Shown here in pieces: positions 10,247 through 22,393 of a DNA stretch of 64,000 bases. The first letter of the stretch is position 1, and each line of letters begins with the position of its first letter. The stretch is from Clitopilus passeckerianus. Lineage: Eukaryota; Basidiomycota; Agaricomycetes; Agaricales; Entolomataceae. Under the pieces are notes generated by a model. The model was not told the origin of the DNA. It saw nothing but the letters and a program-made list of their open reading frames with translations, and did not search any database. The DNA is taken from positions 186,001-250,000 of the forward strand of contig CALYLX010000141.1 in NCBI GenBank assembly GCA_944990035.1, given 5' to 3'. The position numbers and the translations under genes are program-made.

Positions 10247-12568
10247 TTATAGGGCCCAGGGCAGGGAAAGGGTACGACGCAGTGATATTGGGATACCAAC
10301 TGACTTTCCATCTTTATTTGTCAGCCGAAGACGTTTGAAAGGTGGCTCTTCCTCGACTTCTTGGGAATCAGGTTCGCGGGGACGTTTCAACTTGTCCGGG
10401 AAGAGTTGGCGTACTTGGGCCCTCAGCTCGCTGAGCTGAAGGTTCGGGTAGTATGGTAAATATCTGACGTGCTTTACTTTGCCGATCCCCGACACGGCAA
10501 CACATTGGGCAGCCTCTCCGAAGAGCAAGAGGTTATCTTCGGAAATATTCGGGAATGCATATCCTGCTTCAAGGATTTTGATTAAGATCTTCTCGAAGGC
10601 GTTTCTACGCAACATGTGAGTGGATAGGCATGAAGGATTGGGGAGGAATGTTAGCGTACCGCCTAGTAATATCAACCTTGAGTAACGGAAAGCCTGGATC
10701 GGCCAAACACCTTCGAACAGACCGGCCCATGAACTGAAGGATGAGGACACCAAAAGTCCCTTGGGATCCACTCTCATATTCGAAGTAGCCATAGACTTTT
10801 GGTATTCCCAAAACGCCTTGATTATGCAGCTCCCGGTAGGTCGCATTCTCAAACCGGAGCTGGTTCACCGCTTGATCACCATTTGCCGTCTTGACAAAGA
10901 CGGTGAAGGCGTCATCGGAGTCAGATGGCCGAGCGCATTTCTTGAAGCTGATAATTCCTCGGGAATGGTGTGGTTCGCTATATGTATCCCCATCCCCTGC
11001 GACAGTGGTCACAATAGCGAGCGACGTGTCCTTCGCACCTACCAGCGCAGTGGGGCCTCTGCCATGACGACTGTAGAGCACATTCTGGAATAGAGGTCCA
11101 GCAGGTGCACCGGGCCCATCGTCAGACCTTAGTACCAGCCATGGGCGGCTTTCAAACTCTTTAAGCACCAACTCTGGAAGGTTCTAACATGGATGGTGAG
11201 CCTCGACGATCAAACATGTTCGACACAAGAGAAATAACTACTTCTTTGGGTCGTAGCCGGAAATCTATTAGGATATCAAAGCTCCGTGTCCATTGTGGAG
11301 GGATGGAAACCTTCAGAAGCCGTGCCCTATCCGCGACATCGCGTATTGCGGCAATGAATATACCAATATGCAGCTTGAGGTACTGTGTGTTTGGAACATC
11401 AACGAACTCGGAGATGTAAAGTGTTTGAGCTTCACGATCTCGCTCCACTAGCAGCTCGCCATTGCCGGCACTAATGACGCTATATGTAGCATCGTTGTCA
11501 CAGAGCTGGGTCCAGACCTTAGATATGACGTTTTCAGTGAGGGAGCGGTATCGAGATAGACTATGGTTTTACCTGCTGGATGAGGTGGTATGAGCTCATC
11601 CGCACACCGTTGGGATCTGAAGGATCGTCATCTTCCTTGCTCTTTGATTTCTTCTTCGCATTATTTCGGGCTTTCGGGGTTTTTAAAGTCGCATTTGCAG
11701 GTTTGGGTGGTTGACGTGATTTAGATGGCCGGTATGGTGTGGGTGTTGCGCGGTTTTCCTTAAGCTCTTGAATAGAGAGTAGTTGTGACCTCGGAGCATC
11801 GGGGCCCCTCTTGGCAGCTGTCGTTCCTTCCTCATGTGTCATGGAGCATTCATCTTTTAGACCGCATTTCGTCCAGTTGAAAATGCCCGCCAAAGATGTC
11901 ATCATGAGATTTTCCATAGATTCGAAAGTTCCGAAGTTCAAATTCTTGAACTCGTAGAGAAGAATATAGGGGAAGTAAGAGCTGATCAATCCAAGGAGGT
12001 CGATGTGGGTAGCACCATAGCCTGTCGCCAATAAGAAGCCATCGGCATGTGCCCTAGTTCCAAAGCCACTAGGAAACTTAAACTCTTCTACGTTGGTGCG
12101 TCTGGACGTCAGGATATCCCACTGGAGAATATTTTCTCCCCATGTACTAGTATTGAATGCCAAGGTGGCTGCGACAATACTGCAAATATATCCTATGGTT
12201 CCCTGGTAGTATTCCTGGAGATCGGCCTCCTTGTTGATCTGGTTGGCCGCTCGTCCTAGCAGTTTCTCGAGTTTAGCGCCCTGAAAGAAGTCCTTTATCC
12301 CCTTGGGAGGCCTGGGGAATTTCGGGGAGAGGACGCCTTCAGCTTCTTCTGCTATCGACATGAAGTCTCCTGCCATTCCTGGGACAACTACGACGTGCTT
12401 AAGAATCATGTCATCTACAAGATGCATGTCGAAATACTGTGGCGCCCGTGTGCTAGGCGATTTGGTCGCCGCAGATCCTGGACGAATCTCTGGGGGTTTG
12501 AAGGCGAATAATTCCTCCAAGGGAGAGACATGTGGTGGCGGCGGTTTGAGGCCACGTTTGGGAGGCAT
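10247..12568 (-). CDS. Kinase-like family member C, predicted pseudokinase
   Basis: Exons 11573-12568, 11242-11517, 10660-11183 and 10247-10604 give 717 residues with no break. It belongs to the same family as its neighbours: after the first intron comes VWTQLCDND, matching AWTRAVAAN, and an N-terminal all-family region precedes it. The kinase lobe keeps a Lys (FTVFVKTA), the glycyl VLGIPKVYGYFEYES and VLILQFMGRSV. The catalytic loop, however, reads AFPNISEDNLLL, so the HRD triad is absent, and the DFD position is occupied by VSGIG. Those losses predict a non-catalytic protein. The ORF is maintained, so it is probably a pseudokinase rather than a pseudogene. I chose the ATG at 12566-12568 (MPPKRG) because a TATA-like element lies about 100 bases upstream; another ATG at 12694 is in frame. 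Confidence 0.75.
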
Positions 12569-12665
12569 CGTAAGAATAAACGGGAGGAGGTTCTGGGTTT
12601 CACTGAGAAAGTATGACGGAGGTGGGAGGTAGAGTATTGAAGCATAGCGGGTCCCAACGCTGTGC

Positions 12666-12674
12666 TTAAATATA
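12666..12674 (-). promoter_or_regulatory. TATA-like element upstream of gene C
   Basis: The minus strand reads TATATTTAA here, 98 bases before the ATG at 12568. Spacing and sequence fit a fungal TATA box, and this favours the downstream start codon. No experimental support is available. Confidence 0.35.
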
Positions 12675-12699
12675 GGGGATAGGCACAGCGCCAATATTA

Positions 12700-13600
12700 G
12701 CTCTTGATCCTAAAGAAGTCGTGTCACCGCAATTCAGGCAGCCTCAGAAGGAGGGGTTGTCCCTACCGTCGTTGCGATGCATGCCTTGTGACCAGATCAT
12801 TCTCAGAGAAAAGGTCGCATCCTTCCCAGAGAAGGATCTATACAAACACGACAATGGTATCCGCAGTGAGCGTATAGCAACTGCTGGGTCGGATGGAATA
12901 ACTCCCGAGACGGACAAGCAATTGGTTGTTGAAGGCTGTGAGACGATGGATGGATGTTATCGACGTTATAATTACTTGGCAGTACAACAAGAGCCAACTG
13001 GGATCTGCGTGGACCAACAAGCACCCACAGGCACGAGGGTGTATCCTTCTCCGTCCTGCCCTTGTTTGGATTTGATGGGTAAGTGCCATCGCTGCCTGGA
13101 GTACTAGCCCTTTCGTGTCCGTCAGCGCGTGCAAGTGGCACTGTGGGATTGTACGCGCTTGTGGAAAGTCACCCAAGGATAATAGAGCGGTGGATGCATG
13201 ATAGTCGTTAGAGAATGCCCGCTCTGTGATGGTGAGGGGTGCATAAGCGAAGTTGGATGGAATCGGAGTTGACGAAAGGAGTACAAGGACTGTATCGGTA
13301 GTAGTTGACATCCAACAGATCAGCGTAACTAGAGAGAGATCCATCCAAGTTGATCGGTCATTGTTCTGCGATCGACATTCTTTGACTGTTGGCTAGTTAG
13401 TTGCATGGAAACTTGTAGGTCCATGTTATGGCTTTGTAGGACAGCTTCCTCGAGGTTACGAGTCGTGTTCGTACCGGAGTCCCGGTTATCGCAATCGTCA
13501 ATGATTGGACAGGACTACTAGGTCCAGAAAGGTTGTTGAACGGCTCCCCGCCTCGATGTTGAGCCGTGAACGCGAGAGCTGGCTGCGAATACACTTGCGG
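12700..13600. other. Intergenic region, no gene recognised
   Basis: The region follows the start of gene C. A 168-codon open frame on the minus strand (12838-13344) has an erratic composition, no family resemblance and no supporting splice signals, so I do not call it. No tRNA, repeat or clear promoter was found. Confidence 0.45.
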
Positions 13601-13975
13601 CTTGTAGTGGCTCCCATTCACTGGCAGAACTTTGAAGCGGCAAAGTGCGAAATTAACCCCGAAAGGCAACCCTCCATCTTCCACCATCTTCCTCTCAACA
13701 GATGGACCCGCTCGCAGGCATGGACTAAACTACCGACGACGAGGGAGCGTCCCAGGCATCTCAGACTAATGAAGATGGCCCTTACATAAATCCCAGATCA
13801 CCAGCAAAAAACATGGCCCGAGGGATATAGCATGCTCATGTGCCTGGTCACACTTCAGCACCTCCACCTCAACCACAACCAATAGCCACACAGGGACCCC
13901 CACCAGCAGCTCAGCTTCCAAGATACAGGCATAACTACGAGCTGAAGCATGTTCTCAGAGGCCATGCGAAGTTAC
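13600..13975 (+). pseudogene. Truncated relic of the WDR5 5' end
   Basis: This stretch repeats the 5' UTR and first-exon start of the intact WDR5 gene at 15834. The equivalent ATG is at 13702-13704, but after eight codons (MDPLAGMD) a TAA follows at 13726-13728. Further along, the match to the intact gene resumes and becomes nearly perfect over NYELKHVLRGH (about 13934-13965). It then ends abruptly and is joined to HDDC2-derived sequence. It is a non-functional partial duplicate. Confidence 0.85.
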
Positions 13976-13984
13976 TCTTGCAAG

Positions 13985-14110
13985 AGCTGACCGAACCTGG
14001 AGCTTCTCTAGGATGTGGCCGGAAGCCAAGCGATCTATTGAAGAGTCTCCTTTAGGCACGTAGAGTGCTGCGAACTCTCTTGGTTCTGTGAGCGAGCTGT
14101 CCGTAGCCTG
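13985..14110 (-). pseudogene. Second relic of HDDC2 first exon
   Basis: The minus strand encodes EFAALYVPKGDSSIDRLA followed by HILEKLQ, matching EFAPLYVSKGDPSVDRLA and HVLEKLK of HDDC2 exon 1. No further HDDC2 exons are present. The relic abuts the WDR5 relic in opposite orientation, so the pair forms a mosaic of two unrelated genes that both have intact copies within 10 kb. Confidence 0.8.
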
Positions 14111-14726
14111 CATGCTTGAAGTCGTCACTAAAGCTTGCTCGTGGCTAAAGTGAGATAATGGCAGCCCACCGGCAGAATTCAAGTTGGGCCTGCAGCGAGG
14201 ACTTCATGTAAGCAACTAATTTCTTCCACCTTTTTCCCCCGTGTAACAGTCAGCCCTGTTCTACCGCAATCAAAATATTCGCGTTCCTTCACTATCCAAC
14301 GTTAGATTTTTTTGGACGAATATCTCGACTGTAGTCTAGTTCAAGTAGTTGTATTAGAATGATCAAGGGGGTAAATCACATCTTTGGTGTTGGAAACAAT
14401 AACGGGCTTCTGGGATACTATCGATTCTGCGGTAGTCTCCGTATAGCGCCTACCAGGCTAATCATTAACAAGGGATTGTCTATTGCTCGACTTATATGCG
14501 GTAGGATAACGGATTTCGGTGTGACAATTGAGAGGCAACTGCGGTTCAAGTCGGAACAAGCCAGATGACGGTGTATCATATACAATTGAAGCAAAGACAA
14601 GGTTACATTGTTGGGACTAATGAGGGATTCTTGAAAAGAACGCGCTTCTACGAGGTACGAAACGCTGCCGATGACTCGGACATTGAGTGCTAGACTCTAA
14701 TCAGCTGGGCCAGCGCAGAACCCAAT
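14111..14726. other. Intergenic region, no gene recognised
   Basis: About 600 bases separate the HDDC2 relic from the end of the small secreted-protein gene. Only short unsupported open frames occur. No kinase-like sequence follows the relic here, in contrast to the relic at 7.3 kb. Confidence 0.4.
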
Positions 14727-15028
14727 CTAACAGGAAATACATAAGAGACTCGTCTGCCACGAGAACTGAACGTCACTGACTGGGTAACACATGCAGCCTT
14801 GGGCACATGGCGGGTATCCCGGGCCACACTCTACGAATTCACATTGCTGTTGCCTTTTCGCGGCGGTGACTGTGGTGGTGGTGGGATGAGTGCCTATGTT
14901 CCATAATTCTACCATGGCATACGTGAATTTAACTCACGGCTGCTGATGGCCTTTCGGTTAACTCCTGTGACAGCCGCGGAGACAGAGAGAGCGAGGACGC
15001 AAGAAACGATGAGAGATTTGAATTGCAT
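14727..15028 (-). CDS. Small secreted cysteine-rich protein with dibasic processing site
   Basis: Two exons, 14938-15028 and 14727-14869, joined across a GT-AG intron at 14870-14937, encode 77 residues. Residues 1-20 form a clear signal peptide (MQFKSLIVSCVLALSVSAA). A short pro-region ends at TAAKR, a Lys-Arg site suited to Kex2-type cleavage. The remainder starts QQQC and carries Cys with spacing C-x4-C-x6-C-x3-C-x1-C, plus two more Cys at the C-terminus. Small size, secretion signal, dibasic site and dense Cys suggest a disulfide-stabilised extracellular peptide. I do not recognise the family and assign no activity. The neighbours, a relic pair and WDR5, give no hint of its role. A further intron near the 3' end cannot be excluded. 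Confidence 0.65.
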
Positions 15029-15833
15029 GATGTTGAAGATATCAAACTTGGAAGGGATTGAAGGTTCGAAGCAGGAAATGCGGCCTTTTAAACACTCTGG
15101 ATTCACGAAAGAGCCGGAAAGGGAACCACGAACACTATTGGGTAAGACTGGATGCCGGCATACTGGAACGTTCTATGCTTCAGAATCGTCTAGCGATGCT
15201 CCAGAAATGCACGTTTTTGAACCAGATATAGTAAAGCCTGAAGCGCGGTCAGAGATAACCACACTCAACGACCGGCAGGAGCTAATGAGCGGAGATGAGT
15301 CGCCATACACATCTCTTGCGGGTGACAGGAAAGTAGGGCTTGATGGTGTTCTACCTGTCAGGTTGGCGTAGGAGGGATAGCAGCCGAAGAGTCTTCAAAG
15401 GACTTACTGCGATCGTCTTGTGAAGTCTGATGGAAGCATCGAGGATGATCAGATAAAGCATAGTTCGGTCGCATGATGCTGACCAGCCATGGAACGTGTA
15501 GATTGAGAACGTTAATGGCAGAATTCAGCCGTAACTTGAAGAAGGAACCCAAAGGGATGTCAGTGGGATGCCTCCTGGAGGCGTAAAACGAACGATATGA
15601 TGATCGCAAAATTCAAAGGGGGGCCGAGCAGGATTTCATGGTGCGCAAGTCAAATTTCGACATCTGTTGTGGCTTCTATTCGAAGGTCGGGAGATCCTGC
15701 ATGGACGTTGCGGACAAACACCGTGACTGGCCACTAACAAATGGCGAGACGGCAACGAGCGAAATTAACTCCGAAAGGCAATTCTCCATCTTTCCGACCA
15801 CACCATCTTTTTACGCCACCTTCGACTCAACAG
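15029..15833. other. Divergent intergenic region between the secreted-protein gene and WDR5
   Basis: The two genes are transcribed away from each other, so this stretch should hold both promoters. The last 100 bases before 15834 are the WDR5 leader that is duplicated at 13.6 kb. No other gene was recognised. Confidence 0.45.
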
Positions 15834-17524
<1,691 letters not shown>

Positions 17525-17921
17525 CCCCCAATTTCAAACTGTATTTTTGAGCCCCAAAAGGAGATATTTCTCTCGTCCTGGTTGGACTATACGAAGATTG
17601 TACGAATGCTTGTCACTCCTCTCATTATCCATCGTTCCCTGTTGCACCATGTTCACTCGTTGATGTACGATTGTATTTCATACTTATGTACTAGTTGTAA
17701 CTGTAATTGCTTATTTTCTGCTTACACAATCCGAATGAATTTGACCCTTCTATGGTCGTAATTGTCAATTAAATGGCGATGAAAGAAAGCAACATGAAAG
17801 CGGAATGGAGCCTCGGGCTTCCGACGATGAGGTGATATAAATACATGGAAGTTTGAAAATGAGAACATGAACGACTCGGACATGGATATGCAAAAATTCG
17901 TGTAATCATGTGGGAAAGAGG

Positions 17922-20900
17922 TTAATTGACAGGCTTAGCGTGGATGAGGTCTGGAAAACAGGAGATGTCAGAATGTGATTTGGTGCTGGTAGGACCGCCT
18001 TACCTGCTGCAACCTTCTTGTCAGCATCCGACAATCCCGAGTCATGGGCCTCCAAGAATGCATCGACCTAGAGACAAACAATTCCTGGTTAGAAGGCGTC
18101 GGCGCTCAGAACAACCTGAACAAACCTCATCCATGACCTGGTCATCAACATCCCCACCCTCAAGCTCATCCTCGTCCAAATCATCTTCATCTCCAGCATC
18201 ATCAATTGCGAAGTGCGTCCTCTCCATCAACCGTGCATTCACTGCTTGCACCATCGGCGTGAACCCTCCTGCTGCCGTATCAGGAACTGACAGACTCGAG
18301 CCGGATTTCGCCAGGGACTCGGAGGAAGTGTTGACGTCCACCGTCAGTTTCTTGTCAGCTTCCGTGGTTGACTTCTGTGCCGGGGACATTGTTGACGGGG
18401 GCTTGAGCGTACTTGACAATGATGGCGCAATTGACGGCGAGGAGGTAGCTAAAGCAGCATTGAGATTTGCCGTTGATGGCGACTTGCGCATCCCCGGGGA
18501 GAGAATGGATTGATGAGGTTTGGGTTCTTCCAGGCTGGTATATCGACCAATTGACGGCTTGTGTACAACCTGAAGAAACATCACATTAGTAGCAAACGTA
18601 TTGTCTGGTGAAAGTACAAACCTGGTGCTTGCCAATAGTCTTTCCAAGCTCATCCGTGAACATGTTGAACATCTTCTTGTTAGTGTCTGTGGCAATTGAT
18701 GACCATAGATCGCCCAGTAGGCCACTGCTTGACGAGGATAGCGGCACCTCCGCATCTGGTATAGGCTCTAGCCTAAACGATGCAGAGAGGTCGGTTTCAA
18801 AGAAGGATTCGAGGATCTCGTCTGCCAGGACAACCATACGGAACCTGTATGACAAAAGAGACAGTCAGGTCAAGAAGGCCGTAGCGATGGAAGAAGGATT
18901 TACGTGGCGAGGTTGAGGTAAGGTTGGTTGTTCCCAATCTCAGATGGACTCTTGGGTTCTTCCTCGTCTCCAGCTTGAGGCAACAGAGCATCTCCATATT
19001 CGAATGCATTCGTCATAAAGCGGCTAACGGCACCAAGATATGCATCACCGATTTCAAAGCGGAAAATGAACTGTAAAGATGAAAGTGGGGTGAGAATACG
19101 TGGCACTTGACCGAGAAGGAACACTAACAAGGAATGACTCCGAGAGCGTCAAGACTTCATCCTTGGTCAAAAACCCATCCTTGTTCTTGTCATGGAGATT
19201 GAAGAACCATTCGATGTTATCCATGAGGTCGTTGAACATGACCCCATCCAACCCATTGACCAAGTCCTGAATAGAACATCATCAGTCCATGTCATATACG
19301 CTAACGTCAAATCGACCAACCTGGAAGGACAACGCGCCACGGCAAGACGTATCCCAGAAGAAAAACAGCCGGTCAATAAATTCATGTTCGGCAACCTCGC
19401 GGTCAATACGTTGCTAAAGGAATTCTCCAATCAGCGCCGGCAGCATCGCAGGCAGAAAGGAGACAAACCTGGAAGCCATTCCGAACAATCTTCTCATTCC
19501 TTGCCCAGGTGGCAATCTCGCTCAAGAAATACCTGAACGTCTTCAACTCAATCCTCGTCTCCGGCTTCTCATCACCCTCCCCATCTGCCGTCGTCACCAG
19601 GCTCCCCGTGCCAGCCCTAGGAGCCAGACTCGTGCTCCTCTTCCTCTCGGGTGGTGAGGGCACAACCACCATGGCTTTGTACAATGCATCATACACCAGC
19701 CCCGCCTGGTCCTTGGTGAACTGTCCAAGCGTTTTCAGGTTCCTCACTGCACTCCGCTTGGCGAAGCTTTCGATGGAGTTGATGACGTCTCCGCGGAAGC
19801 GTCGGCGCTCGGAGAGGATGAGTTCGTCCGTTATGGTCGAGAATTCACGGAAGGAGATGAGTAGGAGTTCTTGGAAGTTGGTTATTGCCCTTGCTCGCGG
19901 GTCCGAGGAGTTAGGGTGTGCTGAGGCCCCGAGGGTTGTGAAGTAGTCGCGCATTAGGCTAGAGAATATGGTCAACATTTTGCAGGTTTGGCATATTGGA
20001 TAGAAGACCTACTTGAGGAACTGCCCATCATCTTGAATTTGCAGCAGCTTTTCGCCGTTAATCTTCAGGATCGCTAGGAAAGTAACACCATAAGCATCGC
20101 TACTCTTTACCAAAGCATATGCTGCAAATCCTACTCACCCAAGCTAGTGGTGTGGATTCATTAGCATGCTTCTCACCGAGAAACAGAACATGCTTACCCA
20201 ACCTGGAACAAGACTTTGGGTCCCATGCAGAAGAAACAATCCACGATTCGGAACGCGAAGATCATTGGCATAGAGTTGATGTACCTGTACCATCCAATAT
20301 AAGCATTCCTCCTTGGCATGGTCGAGTCACTGAGGAATCTACTCACAAGCTCAGGAACCAAGGCAATGACGCGACGCTAAGCTGGACATCGACTGCTTGG
20401 AAGTGGTCGTGTATCATAGGAAGACACTTCTGGACAAGGGACTCGAAAACGCGTTGGTCAAGGAGCGTTCCATGCATTGAGGGTCTGGCACGACAATGAG
20501 CATGAGAGGTTCTGTAGTAGGAGAGGCAGGGACGTACGCATAGTATCCCGGTAGCAACCTGTCACAAAGGACTTCGAGTAACCAGAAGGCTTGCTCTTCT
20601 GACATGTATCTGTGGGTCCAGTCAGCCTGCAGGTTTCACCCAAGACGTAAGGTTGTGACTTACATCAAAATAGCTGCAGCTAAAATATTCATGGCCTATG
20701 CAACGACCCAGTATCAGCATCTCGCCACCACAGCTAAACGCCAAAAGCAACCGACCTGACAATACCCCAAATCAGGATTCTTCCACGCATACGCCCTCAA
20801 TACCCTTCTCAGACTGTTGATCCCCTCCTCACTTTGATATCCCGCATACTCAGGCAAACTCCTGTGCAGATCCTTCTCGATATCCTCAATACTTGCATTC

Positions 20901-22080
20901 ACCCTCCAGGCACTTGCAGTTCCGTCTCCTTGTCCGTTCTGAGATCGTTTAAGGGTTTCTTCACCGTCAGCAAGGATCTGTTCATACGTTCCAGGGTTCG
21001 AGAACCGTAGGTAGATGGACCCAGATAGGACCTCCCACATTTCTCCACGGAGACGGTTTGGTAGGCCGACTTGGACGAGGCGAGTGCATTGAGGATATCT
21101 GAGGAGGGTAATGTTGCGACCATGAGCTGAAAACGGAATAGATTCAGTTAGTTTGGCGAATAAAAACCGAAGGTGGTGGACGCACTTTTGAGATAAGATG
21201 TCCAGAGTTTGATTTTTGAAGCTTCTTTCAGCCTTCGTACGCGGATCAGTTTCTGAAAGTAACGACCTAAGAAACGGCGCAGCTCACTTCTTTGGGTCTC
21301 CAGGAAACTTGAACTTCAGTCCCAGTCCACCATGATAGGTTATCTCCTGTCCTGAACCCGTTTCAGTCCCCGGAAAGTCCTTTCCGACACCATCTTTCTC
21401 CTCAGGACTGATCAGGCTCCCATCTTCTCTCTCATTATCTGCCGCTGTGGCAGATAATAGGGCTTCTGAATAGCAACTCTTGACAAATCCCTTGACTTGC
21501 TTCATTTGGCCCCGCTGAAGTTCGACCTTCAGGGCATCACGGAGGATGGCGCAGAAATGGTCGGCGGTTGGGCGGAGTGAGGTCAGTTGGACTATCTGTC
21601 ATAAACTTTGTATCAGAGGGTGAAATGGCTGTCCAGCAATGTTGCTCACAATCTTCATGCCATGCCAAGTCGACAGACTGAGGGCATAAATGCCCGCTCG
21701 TGCATTCAGTCTTTCCACTCTCCTGATCGTCGACAGTGGTATGCTGAATTTGACAGACTTCCTATCCAGCGACGAGAATGCTAGGTAGGGTGGCATTATG
21801 TGCAGTTTGCCGGCCTATGAACGCAACGTTCGTTAATTGACATCATTCCATGTAGAGCGCGCCAATGAACCGAACGTACATACGAATCCTCAACACCCTG
21901 TATCCCAAAGCTCAGTACCGCGTTAATGTCCATCTTCTCGACCTGAGGCTCCTGCCCTTGTCCACCATTACTGCTGCTACTCTCGTCGGTTGTCGGCGGC
22001 GGTAAAGAGAAGAAGATATGAGTCAATTGCTCTTTTGTAGGCTCCTTGAAGTTTCTTAAAGCAGTTGATATCGTCGCCAT
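17922..22080 (-). CDS. GRAM-TBC-EF-hand Rab GTPase-activating protein (TBC1D8/9, Gyp2-like)
   Basis: The gene runs leftward from ATG at 22080 to TAA at 17922-17924 through many short introns. The protein has an N-terminal GRAM-like region ([20 protein letters not shown]). The TBC domain starts near [17 protein letters not shown] and carries the arginine-finger motif IEKDLHR and the glutamine-finger GYCQ, so it should accelerate Rab GTP hydrolysis at membranes. A canonical EF-hand loop ([12 protein letters not shown]) follows near 19160-19200. The C-terminal quarter is Ser/Pro-rich and acidic ([18 protein letters not shown]) and the last exon ends LIHAKPVN. This order (GRAM, TBC, EF-hand) is that of animal TBC1D8/9 and yeast Gyp2/Mdr1. 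I traced the frame through all the main exons, but not every splice junction in 20.0-20.7 kb was resolved. Confidence 0.85.
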
Positions 22081-22393
22081 AGCTTCCTAGCACTAGAAAC
22101 TAAGACTCCAGCTGTCTGCTGGCCAATATGGTTTGTTGTCGACGCGCTAGTGGCGGTCGAGATCAGATGAAGGTGGCCTAGAGGGTGTTGCCATTTCGAG
22201 CGCTGATGCACAGCCACACCGTGGGCCATCCTAGGCTTAACATTTGGCTGGCCTGCGAAGTTGAAATGGAGTACTAGACCGGAACTTTTATGATACATCG
22301 TCCTATTCATCAAAAGTAGGATAAGGGGGAGCAGAGGACAACGGTGCGCAACTATGTGCTGTACGCAAATAAGTAGAGTAGCATTTTACACGA

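Noticed and set aside
12838..13344. 168-codon minus-strand open frame
   Set aside because: Erratic composition, no domain, no splice support and no likely promoter; treated as intergenic.
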